DNA of 64,000 bases from Luteibacter yeojuensis (GCF_011742875.1 NZ_JAAQTL010000002.1:124001-188000); one strand, 5' to 3'; counted from the stretch's first letter, positions 37,485 to 48,535 are shown. Notes: generated by a model not told the origin, from the letters alone. Numbers and translations are program-made.

Positions 37485-38522
37485 ATGCGCCGACTTCTCG
37501 TTGCCGCCCTGTTCGCCCTCGCCGCTTTCTGCGCACACGCCGCCACGCCGCCTGCCAGCGCTCCTGCCTCCTACTTCGACAACACCGGCCGCGACGACGT
37601 CCTCTCCGGTGGCCAGAAGACCATCGTCATCGACACGCCCAAGGGCAAGTTCCGGGTCTGGACAAAGCGGGTCGGCAACAATCCGACGATCAAGGTCCTC
37701 CTGCTGCACGGTGGTCCGGGCGCCACGCACGAGTACTTCGAAGCCTTCGACAGTTACTTCCCGGGTGCGGGCATCGAGTACTACTACTACGATCAGCTCG
37801 GCTCGGCCTTCAGCGACAAGCCGACCGATCCTTCGCTGTGGGAAATCCCCCGCTTCGTCGACGAAGTGGAGCAGGTGCGCAAGGCCTTGCACCTGGACAA
37901 GGACAACTTCTACCTCCTCGGCCACTCCTGGGGCGGCGTGCTCGCGATCGAGTACGCGCTGAAGTACCCGCAGCACCTCAAGGGGCTGGTCATCTCGAAC
38001 ATGATGGACAGCATCCCGGCGTACAACGAATACGCCCAGAAGGTGCTGATGCCTTCCATGGACCCGAAGAAGCTCGCCGAGATCAAGCGCCTCGAAGCGG
38101 AGCACAGGACCGACGACCCGGCCTACATGGCCATCCTGATGCCGATGCACTACGAGAAGCACATCCTCCGGATGCCCGCGGCGCAGTGGCCGGAGCCCGT
38201 CGAGCGCGCATTCGGGCACATCAACCAGCAGATCTACGTGTCGATGCAGGGCCCCAGCGAACTGGGCGCCAGCGGCAAGCTGCTGCACTGGGACCGCAGC
38301 CGCGACCTCGGGAGGATCAAGGTGCCGACGCTGGTCATCGGCGCGCAGTACGACACGATGGACCCGAAGTACATGGCGGCCATGGCGAAGAAGATGCCCG
38401 ATGCACGCTTCCTGCTCTGCCCGCAGGGCGGGCACCTGGCGATGTACGACGACCAGAAGACCTATTTCACCGGACTGGTCGCGTTCCTGAAGGACGTGGA
38501 CGCGGGCAAGCCGCTGAACTGA
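37485..38522 (+). CDS. Secreted proline iminopeptidase-like alpha/beta hydrolase
   Basis: A 345-residue alpha/beta hydrolase with a Sec signal (LLVAALFALAAFCAHAA). The oxyanion motif LLLHGGPGATHEY and nucleophile motif LLGHSWGGVL (serine about 147) place it with proline iminopeptidase-type S33 peptidases; catalytic Asp (GAQYDTMDP) and His (PQGGHLAMYD) follow in order. A GGAG ribosome site precedes ATG 37485. The export signal is unusual for the cytoplasmic aminopeptidase and suggests periplasmic peptide use. Confidence 0.9.
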   Translation: MRRLLVAALFALAAFCAHAATPPASAPASYFDNTGRDDVLSGGQKTIVIDTPKGKFRVWTKRVGNNPTIKVLLLHGGPGATHEYFEAFDSYFPGAGIEYYYYDQLGSAFSDKPTDPSLWEIPRFVDEVEQVRKALHLDKDNFYLLGHSWGGVLAIEYALKYPQHLKGLVISNMMDSIPAYNEYAQKVLMPSMDPKKLAEIKRLEAEHRTDDPAYMAILMPMHYEKHILRMPAAQWPEPVERAFGHINQQIYVSMQGPSELGASGKLLHWDRSRDLGRIKVPTLVIGAQYDTMDPKYMAAMAKKMPDARFLLCPQGGHLAMYDDQKTYFTGLVAFLKDVDAGKPLN

Positions 38523-38528
38523 GTGCCT

Positions 38529-38613
38529 TGTGTGGGAGCCGCTTCAGCGGCGATGAGTGCCCGCGGCGAGCTTGCCCGTTGCCGCGGGATCGCCGGCATA
38601 GCCGGCTCCCACA
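38529..38613. repeat. REP-like composite
   Basis: GTGGGAGCC-GCTTCAGC-GGCGATG, a GCTTGCCCG...CCGCGGGATC arm, then GCC-GGCATAGCC-GGCTCCCACA. The arm is the same as at 1669-1715. Confidence 0.75.
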
Positions 38614-38708
38614 GGTGATCCGCTGTCCCGCGCTTGCCGGTCTTCGCTCCTGAGACCGCTTTCTGGCAACATCGTCCGGTTATCGACGCGCCGTGGCGCG
38701 CCTGCCGG

Positions 38709-40961
38709 ATGCACAAGCCCATGAATTTGCAAGCCAATTACGAACAGATCCCGCTCAAGGAGTACGCCGAGCGGGCCTACCTCGACTATTCCATGTACGT
38801 GGTGCTGGACCGCGCCCTGCCCTTCGTGGGCGACGGGCTGAAGCCGGTCCAGCGCCGCATCGTGTACGCCATGAGCGAGCTGGCCCTCGGTGCCACCGCC
38901 AAGCCCAAGAAGTCGGCGCGCACCATCGGCGACGTGATCGGCAAGTTCCACCCGCACGGCGACTCGGCCTGCTACGAGGCCATGGTGCTCATGGCCCAGC
39001 CGTTCTCCTACCGCTATCCGCTGGTGGACGGCCACGGCAACTTCGGTTCGCCGGACGATCCGAAGAGCTTCGCGGCCATGCGTTACACGGAATCGCGCCT
39101 CACCCCGATCGCCGAGGTGCTGCTGTCCGAACTGGGCCACGGCACCACCGACTGGGTGCCGAACTTCGACGGCACCCTGGAAGAGCCCTCCTGGCTGCCG
39201 GCGCGCGTGCCGCACGTGCTGCTGAACGGCTCCATGGGCATCGCCGTGGGCATGGCCACCGACATCCCGCCGCACAACCTGCGCGAGGTCGCCAGCGCCT
39301 GCATCCGCCTGCTCGACGATCCCGATGCCACGATCGCCGACCTGTGCGAGCACGTGCAGGGTCCGGATTACCCGACCACGGCGGAGATCATCACGCCGCG
39401 CAAGGAAATCCTGGCGATGTACCAGAACGGCACGGGCTCGGTCCGCGCCCGGGCGGTCTACGAGCGCGACGACGGCAACATCGTCATCACCGCCCTGCCC
39501 CACCAGGTATCGCCGTCGAAGATCCTCGAGCAGATCGCCGCGCAGATGCGCGCGAAGAAGCTGCCGATGCTGGAAGACCTGCGCGACGAGTCCGATCACG
39601 AGAACCCCATCCGCCTCGTGCTGGTGCCGCGTTCGAACCGCGTGGACGTGGACGAAATGATGCAGCACCTCTTTGCCACGACCGACCTGGAGAAGAGCTT
39701 CCGCGTCAACCTGAACATGATCGGCCTCGACGGTCGTCCGCAGGTCAAGGATCTGAAGATGATCCTGGCCGAGTGGCTGCGTTTCCGCACGGACACGGTC
39801 ACCCGCCGCCTCAACCACCGCCTGGGCCGTGTCGAGCGCCGTCTGCACATGCTCGAGGCGCTGCGCATCGCCTTCCTCAATATCGACGAAGTGATCCGCA
39901 TCGTCCGTACCGAGGAAGAGCCGAAGCCGGTGCTCATCGCGCGCTTCCGCCTCGACGAGGAACAGGCCGACTACATCCTCGAAACCAAGCTGCGCCAGCT
40001 GGCCCGCCTCGAGGAAATGAAGATCAACGAGGAGCGCGACAAGCTCGAGGAAGAGCGCGCGCGGATCAACGTGCTGCTGAAGTCGCCGGCCAAGCTCAAG
40101 GGCCTCATCAAGGAAGAGCTGCGCGGCGACGCCGAGAAGTACGGCGACGAGCGCCGCTCGCCGCTGATCGAGCGCAGCGTCGCCCAGGCGCTGGACGAAA
40201 GCGCGCTGGTCGCCTCCGAGCCGGTTACCGTGGTGCTGTCGCAGAAGGGCTGGGTGCGCGCCGGCAAGGGGCACGAGATCGACGGCGAGGCCCTGTCCTA
40301 CCGCGACGGCGACAGCCTGCTGGCGATTTCCCGTGCACGCACGACCCAGCAGGTCGCCTTCATCGATTCGACCGGTCGCGCCTATGCCACGCCCGCGCAT
40401 ACGCTGCCCTCGGCACGCGGCAACGGCGAGCCGCTCACCGGCCGCTTCAGTCCGCCGGCGGGCGCGCGCTTCGACGCCCTGGTGGCCGCGGACAACGATA
40501 CCCGCATCGTCCTGGCCACCGACTTCGGTTATGGCTTCGTGACCCGCTTCGAGGCCCTCACCGGCCGGCAGAAGGCGGGCAAGCAGATCATCTCGCTCAG
40601 CGACGGCGCGCGCGTGGTGGCACCGGCGATCACCGCCGACCCGTCGCGCGATCGCATCGTGGTCGTCTCGAGCGAAGGCCACCTGCTGATGTTCTCCGTC
40701 GCCGAACTGCCGGAACTCGACAAGGGCAAGGGCAACAAGCTCATCGAGATCCCCAAGGCGAAGCTCGCTTCCGGCGAGGAGCGCGTGGTCGGCGTCGCCG
40801 TGGTCGCCGAGGGCAAGGGCGAGGTCACGCTCTACGCGGGGCAGCGCAAGCTCACGCTGAAGTGGGCCGACCTGGTGGAATACGGCGGCAATCGGGCCAC
40901 GCGGGGCGGCGTCCTGCCGCGCGGACTGCGGCGCGTGGAGCGGATCGAGACCACCGGCTGA
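38709..40961 (+). CDS. parC: DNA topoisomerase IV subunit A
   Basis: A 750-residue subunit that breaks and rejoins DNA to decatenate sister chromosomes. [20 protein letters not shown] begins the winged-helix domain; catalytic tyrosine is in [11 protein letters not shown]; quinolone-region [13 protein letters not shown] keeps the usual serine and glutamate. The C-terminal beta-pinwheel has degenerate repeats such as [13 protein letters not shown]. An alternative start is ATG 38721; neither has a clear ribosome site. Length is normal. Confidence 0.96.
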   Translation: MHKPMNLQANYEQIPLKEYAERAYLDYSMYVVLDRALPFVGDGLKPVQRRIVYAMSELALGATAKPKKSARTIGDVIGKFHPHGDSACYEAMVLMAQPFSYRYPLVDGHGNFGSPDDPKSFAAMRYTESRLTPIAEVLLSELGHGTTDWVPNFDGTLEEPSWLPARVPHVLLNGSMGIAVGMATDIPPHNLREVASACIRLLDDPDATIADLCEHVQGPDYPTTAEIITPRKEILAMYQNGTGSVRARAVYERDDGNIVITALPHQVSPSKILEQIAAQMRAKKLPMLEDLRDESDHENPIRLVLVPRSNRVDVDEMMQHLFATTDLEKSFRVNLNMIGLDGRPQVKDLKMILAEWLRFRTDTVTRRLNHRLGRVERRLHMLEALRIAFLNIDEVIRIVRTEEEPKPVLIARFRLDEEQADYILETKLRQLARLEEMKINEERDKLEEERARINVLLKSPAKLKGLIKEELRGDAEKYGDERRSPLIERSVAQALDESALVASEPVTVVLSQKGWVRAGKGHEIDGEALSYRDGDSLLAISRARTTQQVAFIDSTGRAYATPAHTLPSARGNGEPLTGRFSPPAGARFDALVAADNDTRIVLATDFGYGFVTRFEALTGRQKAGKQIISLSDGARVVAPAITADPSRDRIVVVSSEGHLLMFSVAELPELDKGKGNKLIEIPKAKLASGEERVVGVAVVAEGKGEVTLYAGQRKLTLKWADLVEYGGNRATRGGVLPRGLRRVERIETTG

Positions 40962-40973
40962 CGAGCCGCCCTC

Positions 40974-41134
40974 TTGTAGGAGCCGCTATGGCGGCGAGGG
41001 TCTCGCCCTAACTGTGGGAGCCGCTATAGCGGCGAGAAGCCAACGGGGCGAAGAAGCGGCGAGGCCAGTTTCCCTCGCCGCTATAGCGGCTCCTACAAGA
41101 GGGCGAGACCCTCACCGCTATGGCGGCTCCTACA
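40974..41134. repeat. Nested cluster of REP-like elements
   Basis: Four units with GCCGCTATGGCGGC or GCCGCTATAGCGGC cores in nested inverted order between parC and the NUDIX gene. The inner 87-bp unit (41012-41098) is a close copy of 58929-59015. The right-hand end, CTACAG, supplies the TAG stop codon of the NUDIX gene. Confidence 0.82.
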
Positions 41135-41618
41135 GCCGCGTGACCGACCAGGAGACCATCCGGCCATCCTTATAGGGCATCACGCCATGGAACGGTCTCG
41201 GGTCGCCGTCGAACACGAGCGGCAGGAAATGGCGGTCGCCTTCCCACATGGGGAGGCTGTCCAGCGCGTCGACCGGCACCCATTCGAGGGCGCCTTCGGG
41301 ATTCGACGCCAGCGGTTCGCCGTCGAAGCGGGTGACGACGAAGATGAAGCCCAGCCAGTCCTCGCCCTGCTTGCCGAAGCCCGGCCAGTTCAGCGTGCCG
41401 CGCAGGCTCATCTCCAGGCATTCGATGCCCGCCTCTTCGCGGATCTCGCGGCGCATGCACGAGGCGATGTCCTCGCCCGGCTCCATCTTGCCACCCAGGC
41501 CGTTGTACTTCCCCAGGTGCTGGTCGTCGGCGCGGGCGTTGCGATGGATCATGAGGACACGCTTGCCGTCGGGCGACAACACGTAGCCGAGCGTGGCAAC
41601 GATGGGCGTATAGGGCAT
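41130..41618 (-). CDS. NUDIX hydrolase (8-oxo-dGTP diphosphatase-like)
   Basis: A 162-residue hydrolase with a complete NUDIX box (GKMEPGE then REIREEAGI) around 44-66, preceded by the typical MIHRNARADDQHLGKYNGLG. Substrate class is inferred from similarity of arrangement to 8-oxo-dGTP diphosphatases. Its stop codon lies inside a REP-like element. Divergent from the lipoprotein gene that follows. Confidence 0.88.
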   Translation of the reverse strand: MPYTPIVATLGYVLSPDGKRVLMIHRNARADDQHLGKYNGLGGKMEPGEDIASCMRREIREEAGIECLEMSLRGTLNWPGFGKQGEDWLGFIFVVTRFDGEPLASNPEGALEWVPVDALDSLPMWEGDRHFLPLVFDGDPRPFHGVMPYKDGRMVSWSVTRL

Positions 41619-41721
41619 GGCGATGAAGGCGTGGGGGAAAAACCCTGAAGTTTACGCCTTGTTCCCGGACAGCGCCGCAGCGCAGCTTGCGCCAGCCGCC
41701 GGGCCCGGCGAACATGCCCGG

Positions 41722-42528
41722 ATGCTCCATCTTCTCCTCCCCCGCCCGCTCGGCCACGCGTTCCGCTTCCTCGCTACCGGCTGCATCGCCGCGCTGGCGG
41801 GTTGCGCGAACCCGGCCGATGCCGTCGAAGGCCGCGAACTCACGTTCGACAGCCAGTCCTACTTCGCCGTCACCGTCGACACCCGCAAGGAAGACATCGA
41901 GTTCTACTGGCGCAACCCCGACAACGGACAGCCGTTCGGCGGCCTCGAGGCGCTGAAGACCTGGACGTCCGCCAAGGGCCGCCCGCTCGCCTTCGCCGCC
42001 AATGCCGGCATTTACGACCGCGAATTCAGGCCGCTGGGTCTCTATGTGGAGAACGGCAAGACCATCGTGCCGCTCAACCGGACGCACGGTAACCCCCGCT
42101 CGGGCAATTTCTCGCTGCTGCCCAACGGCGTGTTCGCCGTGTACGACGACGGCAGCGCGGAAGTGCGCACCAGCGAGGATTTCCACGCCGCGGGCCGCAA
42201 ACCGCGTTGGGCCACGCAGTCCGGGCCCATGCTCGTCATCGACGGCGAGATCAACACGCAGTTCGAGAACGGCTCGGACAGCATGAAGTGGCGCAGCGGA
42301 GTCTGCGCGAAGACACCCCGGGAGGTGGTCTTCGTGGTCAGCCGCGCACCCGTGAACTTCCACAGCTTCGCCCGCCTCTTCCGCGACGAGATCGGCTGCC
42401 GCGACGCGCTCTTCCTCGACGGCACGATCTCGCAGTTCTATACGCCGGAAACGGGATACGCCGGTGCGCCCGCCTTCATGACCAAGCCCTATGCCGGCAT
42501 GGTGGCCGTCTTTCCGAAGCGACGCTGA
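41722..42528 (+). CDS. Phosphodiester glycosidase-family lipoprotein
   Basis: A 268-residue protein with a signal and lipobox LAGC (Cys near 26). It fits the phosphodiester glycosidase (NAGPA) family: FAANAGIYDREFRPLGLYVE, SGPMLVIDGEIN, and DALFLDGTISQFY are the expected conserved blocks. The family includes mammalian uncovering enzyme; bacterial substrates are mostly unknown. ATG 41722 gives the signal peptide; the longer open frame is not used. Confidence 0.85.
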   Translation: MLHLLLPRPLGHAFRFLATGCIAALAGCANPADAVEGRELTFDSQSYFAVTVDTRKEDIEFYWRNPDNGQPFGGLEALKTWTSAKGRPLAFAANAGIYDREFRPLGLYVENGKTIVPLNRTHGNPRSGNFSLLPNGVFAVYDDGSAEVRTSEDFHAAGRKPRWATQSGPMLVIDGEINTQFENGSDSMKWRSGVCAKTPREVVFVVSRAPVNFHSFARLFRDEIGCRDALFLDGTISQFYTPETGYAGAPAFMTKPYAGMVAVFPKRR

Positions 42529-42536
42529 CGACCGGT

Positions 42537-43667
42537 TCAGTCCAGCATGCGCTGGCAAATCGCCTCGTAGAGGTCCGGCAACCGCTCGAGGTCGGCGATC
42601 GACACGCACTCGTCCACCTTGTGGATCGTGGCGTTGACCGGACCGAGTTCGACGACTTCGGCGCCCATCGGTGCGATGAAGCGCCCGTCCGAGGTACCGC
42701 CACCCGTGCTCTGCTCGGGATCGATGCCGCAGAGGTCGCGGCAAACGTTCACCACGACCTCGCGCAGGCGGCCGCCGGGCGGTGCGAGGAAAGGGTGGCC
42801 CGAGAGGTGCCAGTCGATGGCGAAGTCCACGCCGTGCGTGCGCAGGATGGCTTCGGCACGTTCGCGCAGCCCGTCCGCGGTGCTCGCGGTGGCATGGCGG
42901 AAGTTGATCAGCGCGACGAGTTCGCCGGGGATGACGTTGTTGGCGCCGGTCCCCGCGTTGATGTTGGACACCTGGAACGAGGTGGGCGGGAAGTCGGCAT
43001 TGCCGTCGTCCCAGCGTTCCGCCACCAGGGCGGCGAGCGCCGGGGCGAAGGCGTGGATCGGATTCGTGGCCTTTTCGGGATAAGCGACGTGGCCTTGCAC
43101 GCCGCGCACGGTGAGCGTGCCGGAAAGCGAACCGCGGCGCCCCACGCGGATGAGGTCGCCGAGCCGCGCCTTCGCCGACGGCTCGCCGACGACGCAGGCG
43201 TCGATCCGCTGGCCGGTCGCGGCAAAATGTCGGACCACTTCGCGCACGCCGTGCAGTGCCACGCCCTCCTCGTCGCTGGTCAACAGCAGACCGACGGTAC
43301 CGGCATGGCCGGGATTCGCGGCGACGAAGCGCTCCAGCGCCACGACCATGGCCGCGACCGAGCCCTTCATGTCGGCCGCGCCGCGGCCGTAAAGCAGGCC
43401 GTCGCGCTCGGTGGGCTCGAACGGCGGCGAAACCCAGCGTTCTTCCGGACCGCTCGGCACGACATCGGTGTGCCCGAGGAAGGCGAGTACGGGGCCGTCG
43501 CTTCCGTGCGTCGCCCAGAGGTTGTCCACGTCGCCGTAGCGCAGGTGCTCGATGCGGAAGCCGGCGGCTTCCAGGCGGCTGGCGATCAGCGGCAGGCAGC
43601 CGGCGTCTTGAGGGGTGACCGAGCGGCGGCGGATGAGGTCGCGAGTCAATGCGAGGACGGGAGACAT
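42537..43667 (-). CDS. dapE: Succinyl-diaminopimelate desuccinylase
   Basis: A 376-residue zinc enzyme of the lysine/diaminopimelate pathway. Metal and catalytic motifs: [27 protein letters not shown] and GTSDGRF near the C-terminus. Length matches the family. It is the last gene of the glnD-dapD-arsC-like-dapE group on the minus strand. Confidence 0.96.
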   Translation of the reverse strand: MSPVLALTRDLIRRRSVTPQDAGCLPLIASRLEAAGFRIEHLRYGDVDNLWATHGSDGPVLAFLGHTDVVPSGPEERWVSPPFEPTERDGLLYGRGAADMKGSVAAMVVALERFVAANPGHAGTVGLLLTSDEEGVALHGVREVVRHFAATGQRIDACVVGEPSAKARLGDLIRVGRRGSLSGTLTVRGVQGHVAYPEKATNPIHAFAPALAALVAERWDDGNADFPPTSFQVSNINAGTGANNVIPGELVALINFRHATASTADGLRERAEAILRTHGVDFAIDWHLSGHPFLAPPGGRLREVVVNVCRDLCGIDPEQSTGGGTSDGRFIAPMGAEVVELGPVNATIHKVDECVSIADLERLPDLYEAICQRMLD

Positions 43668-43710
43668 GCTCGATCCGATCAGGGGGCAGGGAAAAGCAGA
43701 AGACGAAACG

Positions 43711-44064
43711 TCACTTGCCGAAGCGCTTCTTGAAGCCGTTGTCGGTGAAGCCGACGGATACATCGTCGCCCTCCACCACCACCGGCCGCTTGATGAGCGC
43801 CGGATACTCCTTCAGCAACAAGGTCCATTCCGGATCGGTGCGAGGGTCCTTCCGCTGCGGCAACAAGGTCCGCCACGTGGTGGACGCCTTGTTCACCAGC
43901 TTCTCCCAGCCGCCGACCTTCTCCGCCCAGATTTTCAGCGTCGCCGCCGGTACCGGGTTCGCGCGGTAATCCACGAAGTCGTGGGCCACGCCGAAGCGCG
44001 TCAGCCAGTTGCGCGCCTTCTTGCAGGTATCGCAGGTGGGCAGGCCATACACGATGACGGTCAT
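43711..44064 (-). CDS. ArsC/Spx-type reductase-like protein (YffB family)
   Basis: A 117-residue thioredoxin-fold protein. The N-terminal motif [15 protein letters not shown] has CxxC, the Spx-type redox pair; most YffB proteins have only the first cysteine. [14 protein letters not shown] near the end is typical. It sits between dapD and dapE, as commonly in gammaproteobacteria. Its role there is unknown. Confidence 0.88.
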   Translation of the reverse strand: MTVIVYGLPTCDTCKKARNWLTRFGVAHDFVDYRANPVPAATLKIWAEKVGGWEKLVNKASTTWRTLLPQRKDPRTDPEWTLLLKEYPALIKRPVVVEGDDVSVGFTDNGFKKRFGK

Positions 44065-44067
44065 GGT

Positions 44068-44901
44068 TCAGTCGCCGCTGCGCAGCAGTTCGTTGATGCC
44101 GGTCTTGGCGCGGGTCTTCTCGTCCACCTGCTTCACGATCACCGCCGCGTAGAGGCTGTGGCTGCCGTCCTTCGCCGGCAGGCTCCCCGACACCACGACG
44201 CTGCCCGCCGGCACGCGGCCATAGCTGATCTCGCCGGTAGCGCGGTTGTAGATGCGCGTGGACTGGCCGAGGAACACGCCCATGCCGATCACCGAGCCCT
44301 TCTCCACCACCACGCCTTCGACCACCTCGGAACGCGCGCCGATGAAGCAGTTGTCCTCGATGATGGTGGGGTTCGCCTGCAGCGGCTCCAGCACGCCGCC
44401 GATGCCGACGCCACCGGACAGGTGCACGTTCGCGCCGATCTGCGCGCAGGAACCGACCGTCGCCCAGGTGTCGACCATCGAGCCGGACCCGACGTAGGCA
44501 CCGATGTTGGTGTAGCTCGGCATCAGCACGGCGTCCTTCGCGATGTGGGCGCCGCGGCGAACCAGCGCGCCGGGCACGACGCGCGCGCCGAGGTTCGCGA
44601 ATTCGTTGGCGTCGCCCTCGGTGAAGCGCAGCGGCACCTTGTCGAAGGCGCTGGACGGACCGCCGTCGACCACACGGTTGCCGTTCATGCGGAAATACAG
44701 CAGCACCGCCTTCTTCAGCCAGGCGTTGACCGTCCAGCCGCCCTTGCCGTCCGGTTCGGCCACGCGGCGCTCTCCGGACTCCAGCAGGTTGAGAACCTGC
44801 TCAACCGCGTCGCGCAGATCGCCCTCCATTTCGTTCTGGGTAAGCGCGGCGCGGCGCTCGAAGGCGTCGTCGATGAGGGATTCAAGCGTTTGCATCTGCA
44901 T
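44068..44901 (-). CDS. dapD: 2,3,4,5-tetrahydropyridine-2,6-dicarboxylate N-succinyltransferase
   Basis: A 277-residue left-handed beta-helix acyltransferase making N-succinyl-amino-oxopimelate. The hexapeptide-repeat region runs from about 100 to 230 ([40 protein letters not shown]). Length and N-terminus ([14 protein letters not shown]) fit. It starts within the last 20 bases of glnD. Start 44895 is also possible. Confidence 0.95.
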   Translation of the reverse strand: MQMQTLESLIDDAFERRAALTQNEMEGDLRDAVEQVLNLLESGERRVAEPDGKGGWTVNAWLKKAVLLYFRMNGNRVVDGGPSSAFDKVPLRFTEGDANEFANLGARVVPGALVRRGAHIAKDAVLMPSYTNIGAYVGSGSMVDTWATVGSCAQIGANVHLSGGVGIGGVLEPLQANPTIIEDNCFIGARSEVVEGVVVEKGSVIGMGVFLGQSTRIYNRATGEISYGRVPAGSVVVSGSLPAKDGSHSLYAAVIVKQVDEKTRAKTGINELLRSGD

Positions 44902-47539
44902 GTACGGAAGTCCTGGGGCTTTCGGGGCCGATGTGGCGCAGCAGGCACGTCCGCAGGATATCCCGGCGGTCGGGCGAGAGCGGCGCGTTGCTGCGATCGG
45001 TGAGTTGGAAGAAGTCTTCGACACGTTCGCCGAACGTGGCGATGCGCGCATCATGCACGCGCACCTCCGCTTCGGCCAGCGCCTGGGCCACGGCGGCAAG
45101 CAGGCCGGGCCGGTCGGTGCACACGAGGGCGAGCTGGGTGCGTTCGCCGGCGTCGACGAATTCGATCCGCGGCGCCATCTGGAAATGGCGCAGGTGACGG
45201 GAGATCCCGCGCTTCGCCGGGCCGTGGCCGGCCGGCTGGGCGAGCGCGTGACGCATCCGTGCGCGCAGCTCTTCCGCCCGCTGCAGCGACGCTGGCGCCT
45301 GCGAATCCGATTCCAGCAGGAGGAAGGTGTCCAGCGCCTTGCCCGTGCTCGAGACCAGGACGCGCGCCTCCATGACGGAAAAACGCAGGCGGTCCAGCAC
45401 GGCCGTCACCGTGGCGAACAGGCCGTCGCGGTCGGGCGTGTAGATGAAGAGCTCCGTGCTGCCGCGCACGGAGAAGGGATGCACCTCCACCAGCGGCGTC
45501 GCACCGTGGGCGCGCAGGATGGCGGCGGTCTGCCATGCGATCTGCTCGGGACGGTGGCGCAGGAAGCTCGAATCGGGGAACTCGGCCCAGACGCGGGCGA
45601 TGTCGTCCGTATCGACGCGCTCGGTCGCGAGCACGCTCATCGCCTTCTCGCGGCACTCGCGCACGCGCGCGGCGGAGTCGGCGGGCGGCGTGAGGTCGCT
45701 GCGCAAGGCGAAGCGCGTGGCCGTATAGAGGTCTGCCAGGAGACGGTCCTTCCAGGCGTTCCAGAGCTTGGGGCTGGTACCGATGATGTCGGCGATCGTC
45801 AGCAGGTAGAGATGGTCGAGATGCTCCCAGTCGCCCACTTCGGCACCGAAGCGGTGCACGACCTCGGGATCGGTGATGTCCTGGCGCTGCGCGGTGGTGC
45901 TCATCGACAGGTGGTGGCGGACCAGCCAGGCCACGAGTTCCACCTGCTCTTCCGGCAGCCCCAGCCGCGCGCAGAAGGCTCGCGCCTCCTCCTCGCCCAA
46001 CACCGAGTGATCGCCGCCGCGTCCCTTCGCGATGTCGTGGAACAGCGCGGCGAGCAGCAGCAGCTCGGGCTTCTCCAGGTGCGGCCACACTTCGCAGGCG
46101 ATGGGGAACTCGCGCCGCGCCGCGGGATCGGCGAAGCGCGCCACCGTGCGCAGCACGCGCGTGGTGTGTTCGTCCACGGTATAGACATGGAACAGGTCGT
46201 ACTGCATCCGCCCGACCACCTTGCCGAACGCGGGCAGGATGGCTGCGAGCAGACCATGCCGGTTCATCCGCCATAGCGCATCCACGGCGGGCGCGCCACG
46301 GCGCAGCAGCGAAAGGAAGGCGCCGAGCACCTGCGGATCGTCGGCAAGCGATTCGCCATGCTGCGATACGGCGTGCTGGATGCGGCGCATGGTCTCCGCG
46401 GTGAAGCCGGTGATGCCGGGCTCGTCGAGCCGCGCGATGAAGATGTCCACGAGCGACGAGGGACGACGCACGAACAGGTGCGGATTGCGTGGCGCGATCC
46501 GCGATCCGTAGCGGACGTAGTCGCTGCCGACCGGCTGCGGTTCCGTCGCCGGATCCAGCATTTCCTCGAAGCGCTCCACCAGCTGGGTACCCGAGCGCTC
46601 GATCTGCGTCGCCGCCCGGTAATAACCCTGCATGAACTGCTCGACACCGAGGTTCTTCGCGTGCTCGTCCTCGAAGCCGAGGCGCGCGGCGAGCGCGCGC
46701 TGGTAGTCGAACAGCAGCCGTTCCTCGGCGCGCCCGGCTTCCAGGTGCAAGGCGTAGCGGTAGCGGCGGAGGGTTTCCTCGGCACGCGTCAGCCGCGTGG
46801 CCTCGACCGGTTCGAGCAGGCCCTCGGCCACCATCGCGTCGAAGTCCGGCGCGTTCGCGAGACGCCGGCCCAGCCAGCGGATGGCGTCGAGCGTGCGCAG
46901 GCCGCCGGGCCCGTCCTTGAGGTTGGGTTCGAGGTTCTGTGCCGTATCGTCGTAACGCGCGTGGCGGGCGTCGCGCTCGGCGAGGCGGGCCGCAAGGTAG
47001 GCGCGCGGCGGCCAGATGGCCGGATCGTCGAGGATGCCGCGCAGCCGGTTGCCGAGGGACGGCAGGCCGACGAGGCGCCGGGCATCCAGCAGGCTGGTAA
47101 AGACGCTCGCGTCCTGGATGGCCAGTTCCCGGCACTGCTCCACCGTGCGCACCGCGTGGCCGGGCTTCAGCCCGATGTCCCACAGGCAGGCGAAGAAGTG
47201 CTCGAGCGCACGCGCCAGCGCGGGAGAATTCCCGTCGACCAGCGCCAGCAGATCGACATCGGAGCGCGGAAACAGCATGCCGCGGCCGAAGCCGCCGACG
47301 GCGAACAAGGCGGCCTCGGCACCGTCGCCCAGGCTGGCGTGCCACGCGTGGACCACGACCCGGTCGACGATCTCCGCCCGGCGGCGGGCAAGCGCCGAAG
47401 CATCCTCACCTTCCTGGAAGCCGACGGCCAGCGCGCGGTCCACGTCACCCAGCAGCTGACGCAGCGAACGCCGGGCCTCGGGCGACACGCCGGAGCGCGG
47501 TACCACTTTCGGAAGGCGCGGAAGCGATGGCAGCGTCAC
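44882..47539 (-). CDS. glnD: Bifunctional PII uridylyltransferase/uridylyl-removing enzyme
   Basis: An 885-residue nitrogen sensor. The nucleotidyltransferase motif [17 protein letters not shown] is at 82-98; an HD domain ([14 protein letters not shown], about 475) removes UMP; two ACT domains at the C-terminus (VDRLRF-type near 705; [20 protein letters not shown] near 815) sense glutamine. Length is normal. It precedes and overlaps dapD by 20 bp on the minus strand. Confidence 0.96.
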   Translation of the reverse strand: MTLPSLPRLPKVVPRSGVSPEARRSLRQLLGDVDRALAVGFQEGEDASALARRRAEIVDRVVVHAWHASLGDGAEAALFAVGGFGRGMLFPRSDVDLLALVDGNSPALARALEHFFACLWDIGLKPGHAVRTVEQCRELAIQDASVFTSLLDARRLVGLPSLGNRLRGILDDPAIWPPRAYLAARLAERDARHARYDDTAQNLEPNLKDGPGGLRTLDAIRWLGRRLANAPDFDAMVAEGLLEPVEATRLTRAEETLRRYRYALHLEAGRAEERLLFDYQRALAARLGFEDEHAKNLGVEQFMQGYYRAATQIERSGTQLVERFEEMLDPATEPQPVGSDYVRYGSRIAPRNPHLFVRRPSSLVDIFIARLDEPGITGFTAETMRRIQHAVSQHGESLADDPQVLGAFLSLLRRGAPAVDALWRMNRHGLLAAILPAFGKVVGRMQYDLFHVYTVDEHTTRVLRTVARFADPAARREFPIACEVWPHLEKPELLLLAALFHDIAKGRGGDHSVLGEEEARAFCARLGLPEEQVELVAWLVRHHLSMSTTAQRQDITDPEVVHRFGAEVGDWEHLDHLYLLTIADIIGTSPKLWNAWKDRLLADLYTATRFALRSDLTPPADSAARVRECREKAMSVLATERVDTDDIARVWAEFPDSSFLRHRPEQIAWQTAAILRAHGATPLVEVHPFSVRGSTELFIYTPDRDGLFATVTAVLDRLRFSVMEARVLVSSTGKALDTFLLLESDSQAPASLQRAEELRARMRHALAQPAGHGPAKRGISRHLRHFQMAPRIEFVDAGERTQLALVCTDRPGLLAAVAQALAEAEVRVHDARIATFGERVEDFFQLTDRSNAPLSPDRRDILRTCLLRHIGPESPRTSVHADANA

Positions 47540-47559
47540 ATCGGAATCCTATGGGGCCG

Positions 47560-47639
47560 TTGTAGGAGCCGCTATAGCGGCGAGGGGAATCTTGCCACGG
47601 TGTCGCGAGGTTCCCTCGCCGCTATAGCGGCTCCTACAG
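47560..47639. repeat. REP-like inverted pair between map and glnD
   Basis: TTGTAGGAGCC-GCTATAGC-GGCGAGG and CCTCGCC-GCTATAGC-GGCTCCTACAG, about 25 bp apart. Confidence 0.82.
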
Positions 47640-47646
47640 GGATAAG

Positions 47647-48414
47647 TCAGGCGGCGTCGGGCCAGGGTGTCAGGATCTCGAAGCCGTCTTCCGTCACGGC
47701 GATGGTGTGCTCCCACTGCGCGGACAGGGAATGGTCCTTCGTGACCACGGTCCATCCGTCCGGCAGGGACTTCGTCTGCGGCTTCCCGGCGTTGATCATC
47801 GGCTCGACGGTGAAGGTCATGCCGGGCTTCAACGCCAGGCCGGTACCCGGACGGCCGTAGTGCAGCACCTGGGGTTCGTCATGGTAGACCTTGCCGATCC
47901 CGTGGCCGCAGTACTCGCGCACCACCGAGAAACCCGCCGCCTCGGCGTGCTTCTGGATCGCGGCGCCCACGTCGCCCAGGGTGGCCCCCGGCCTGACCGC
48001 CTGGATGCCCTTCATCATCGCCTCGAAGGTGGTTTCCACCAGGCGCTTCGCCAGCACGCTGGGCGTGCCCACGAAGTACATGCGGCTGGTGTCGCCATGC
48101 CAGCCGTCCTTGATCACCGTGACATCGATGTTCACGATGTCGCCGTCCTTCAGGACCTTGCTGGGGCTGGGAATTCCGTGGCAGATCACGTGGTTGACCG
48201 AGGTACAGGTGGTTTTCGGGTAGCCGCGGTAGCCGACGTTCGCGGGAATGGCCTTCTGCACATTCACGATGTGGTCGTGGGCGAGCTGGTCCAGTTCCTC
48301 GGTGGTGACGCCCGGCTTCACGTGGGGCACCAGCATGGCAAGCACTTCGGCGGCCAGCCGGCCGGCCTCGCGCATGGCTTGGATTTCTTCGGGGGTCTTC
48401 GGTACGACGGCCAT
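47647..48414 (-). CDS. map: Methionine aminopeptidase type I
   Basis: A 255-residue cobalt/manganese enzyme removing N-terminal methionine. Metal ligands are seen in order: VNIDVTVIKDGWHGDTSRMY (Asp, Asp), GHGIGKVYHDEPQVL (His), FTVEPMI (Glu), and WEHTIAVTEDG (Glu). It is divergent from rpsB, a standard arrangement. Confidence 0.97.
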   Translation of the reverse strand: MAVVPKTPEEIQAMREAGRLAAEVLAMLVPHVKPGVTTEELDQLAHDHIVNVQKAIPANVGYRGYPKTTCTSVNHVICHGIPSPSKVLKDGDIVNIDVTVIKDGWHGDTSRMYFVGTPSVLAKRLVETTFEAMMKGIQAVRPGATLGDVGAAIQKHAEAAGFSVVREYCGHGIGKVYHDEPQVLHYGRPGTGLALKPGMTFTVEPMINAGKPQTKSLPDGWTVVTKDHSLSAQWEHTIAVTEDGFEILTPWPDAA

Positions 48415-48498
48415 ACGATCTCTCTTTTCCTTTGCCCTTCAGGGGATTGGGCCTGCCACCCGAGGTGGCGGCGCCCCTGCCGGAATTCCACCCTCGGC

Positions 48499-48528
48499 TT
48501 GCGACCGGAAGGCTCCGCGGGCTACAAT
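48499..48528 (+). promoter_or_regulatory. Sigma-70 promoter of rpsB-tsf
   Basis: TTGCGA-N18-TACAAT: four of six in the -35 element and five of six in the -10. Start near 48536. Confidence 0.72.
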
Positions 48529-48535
48529 TAGCGAG

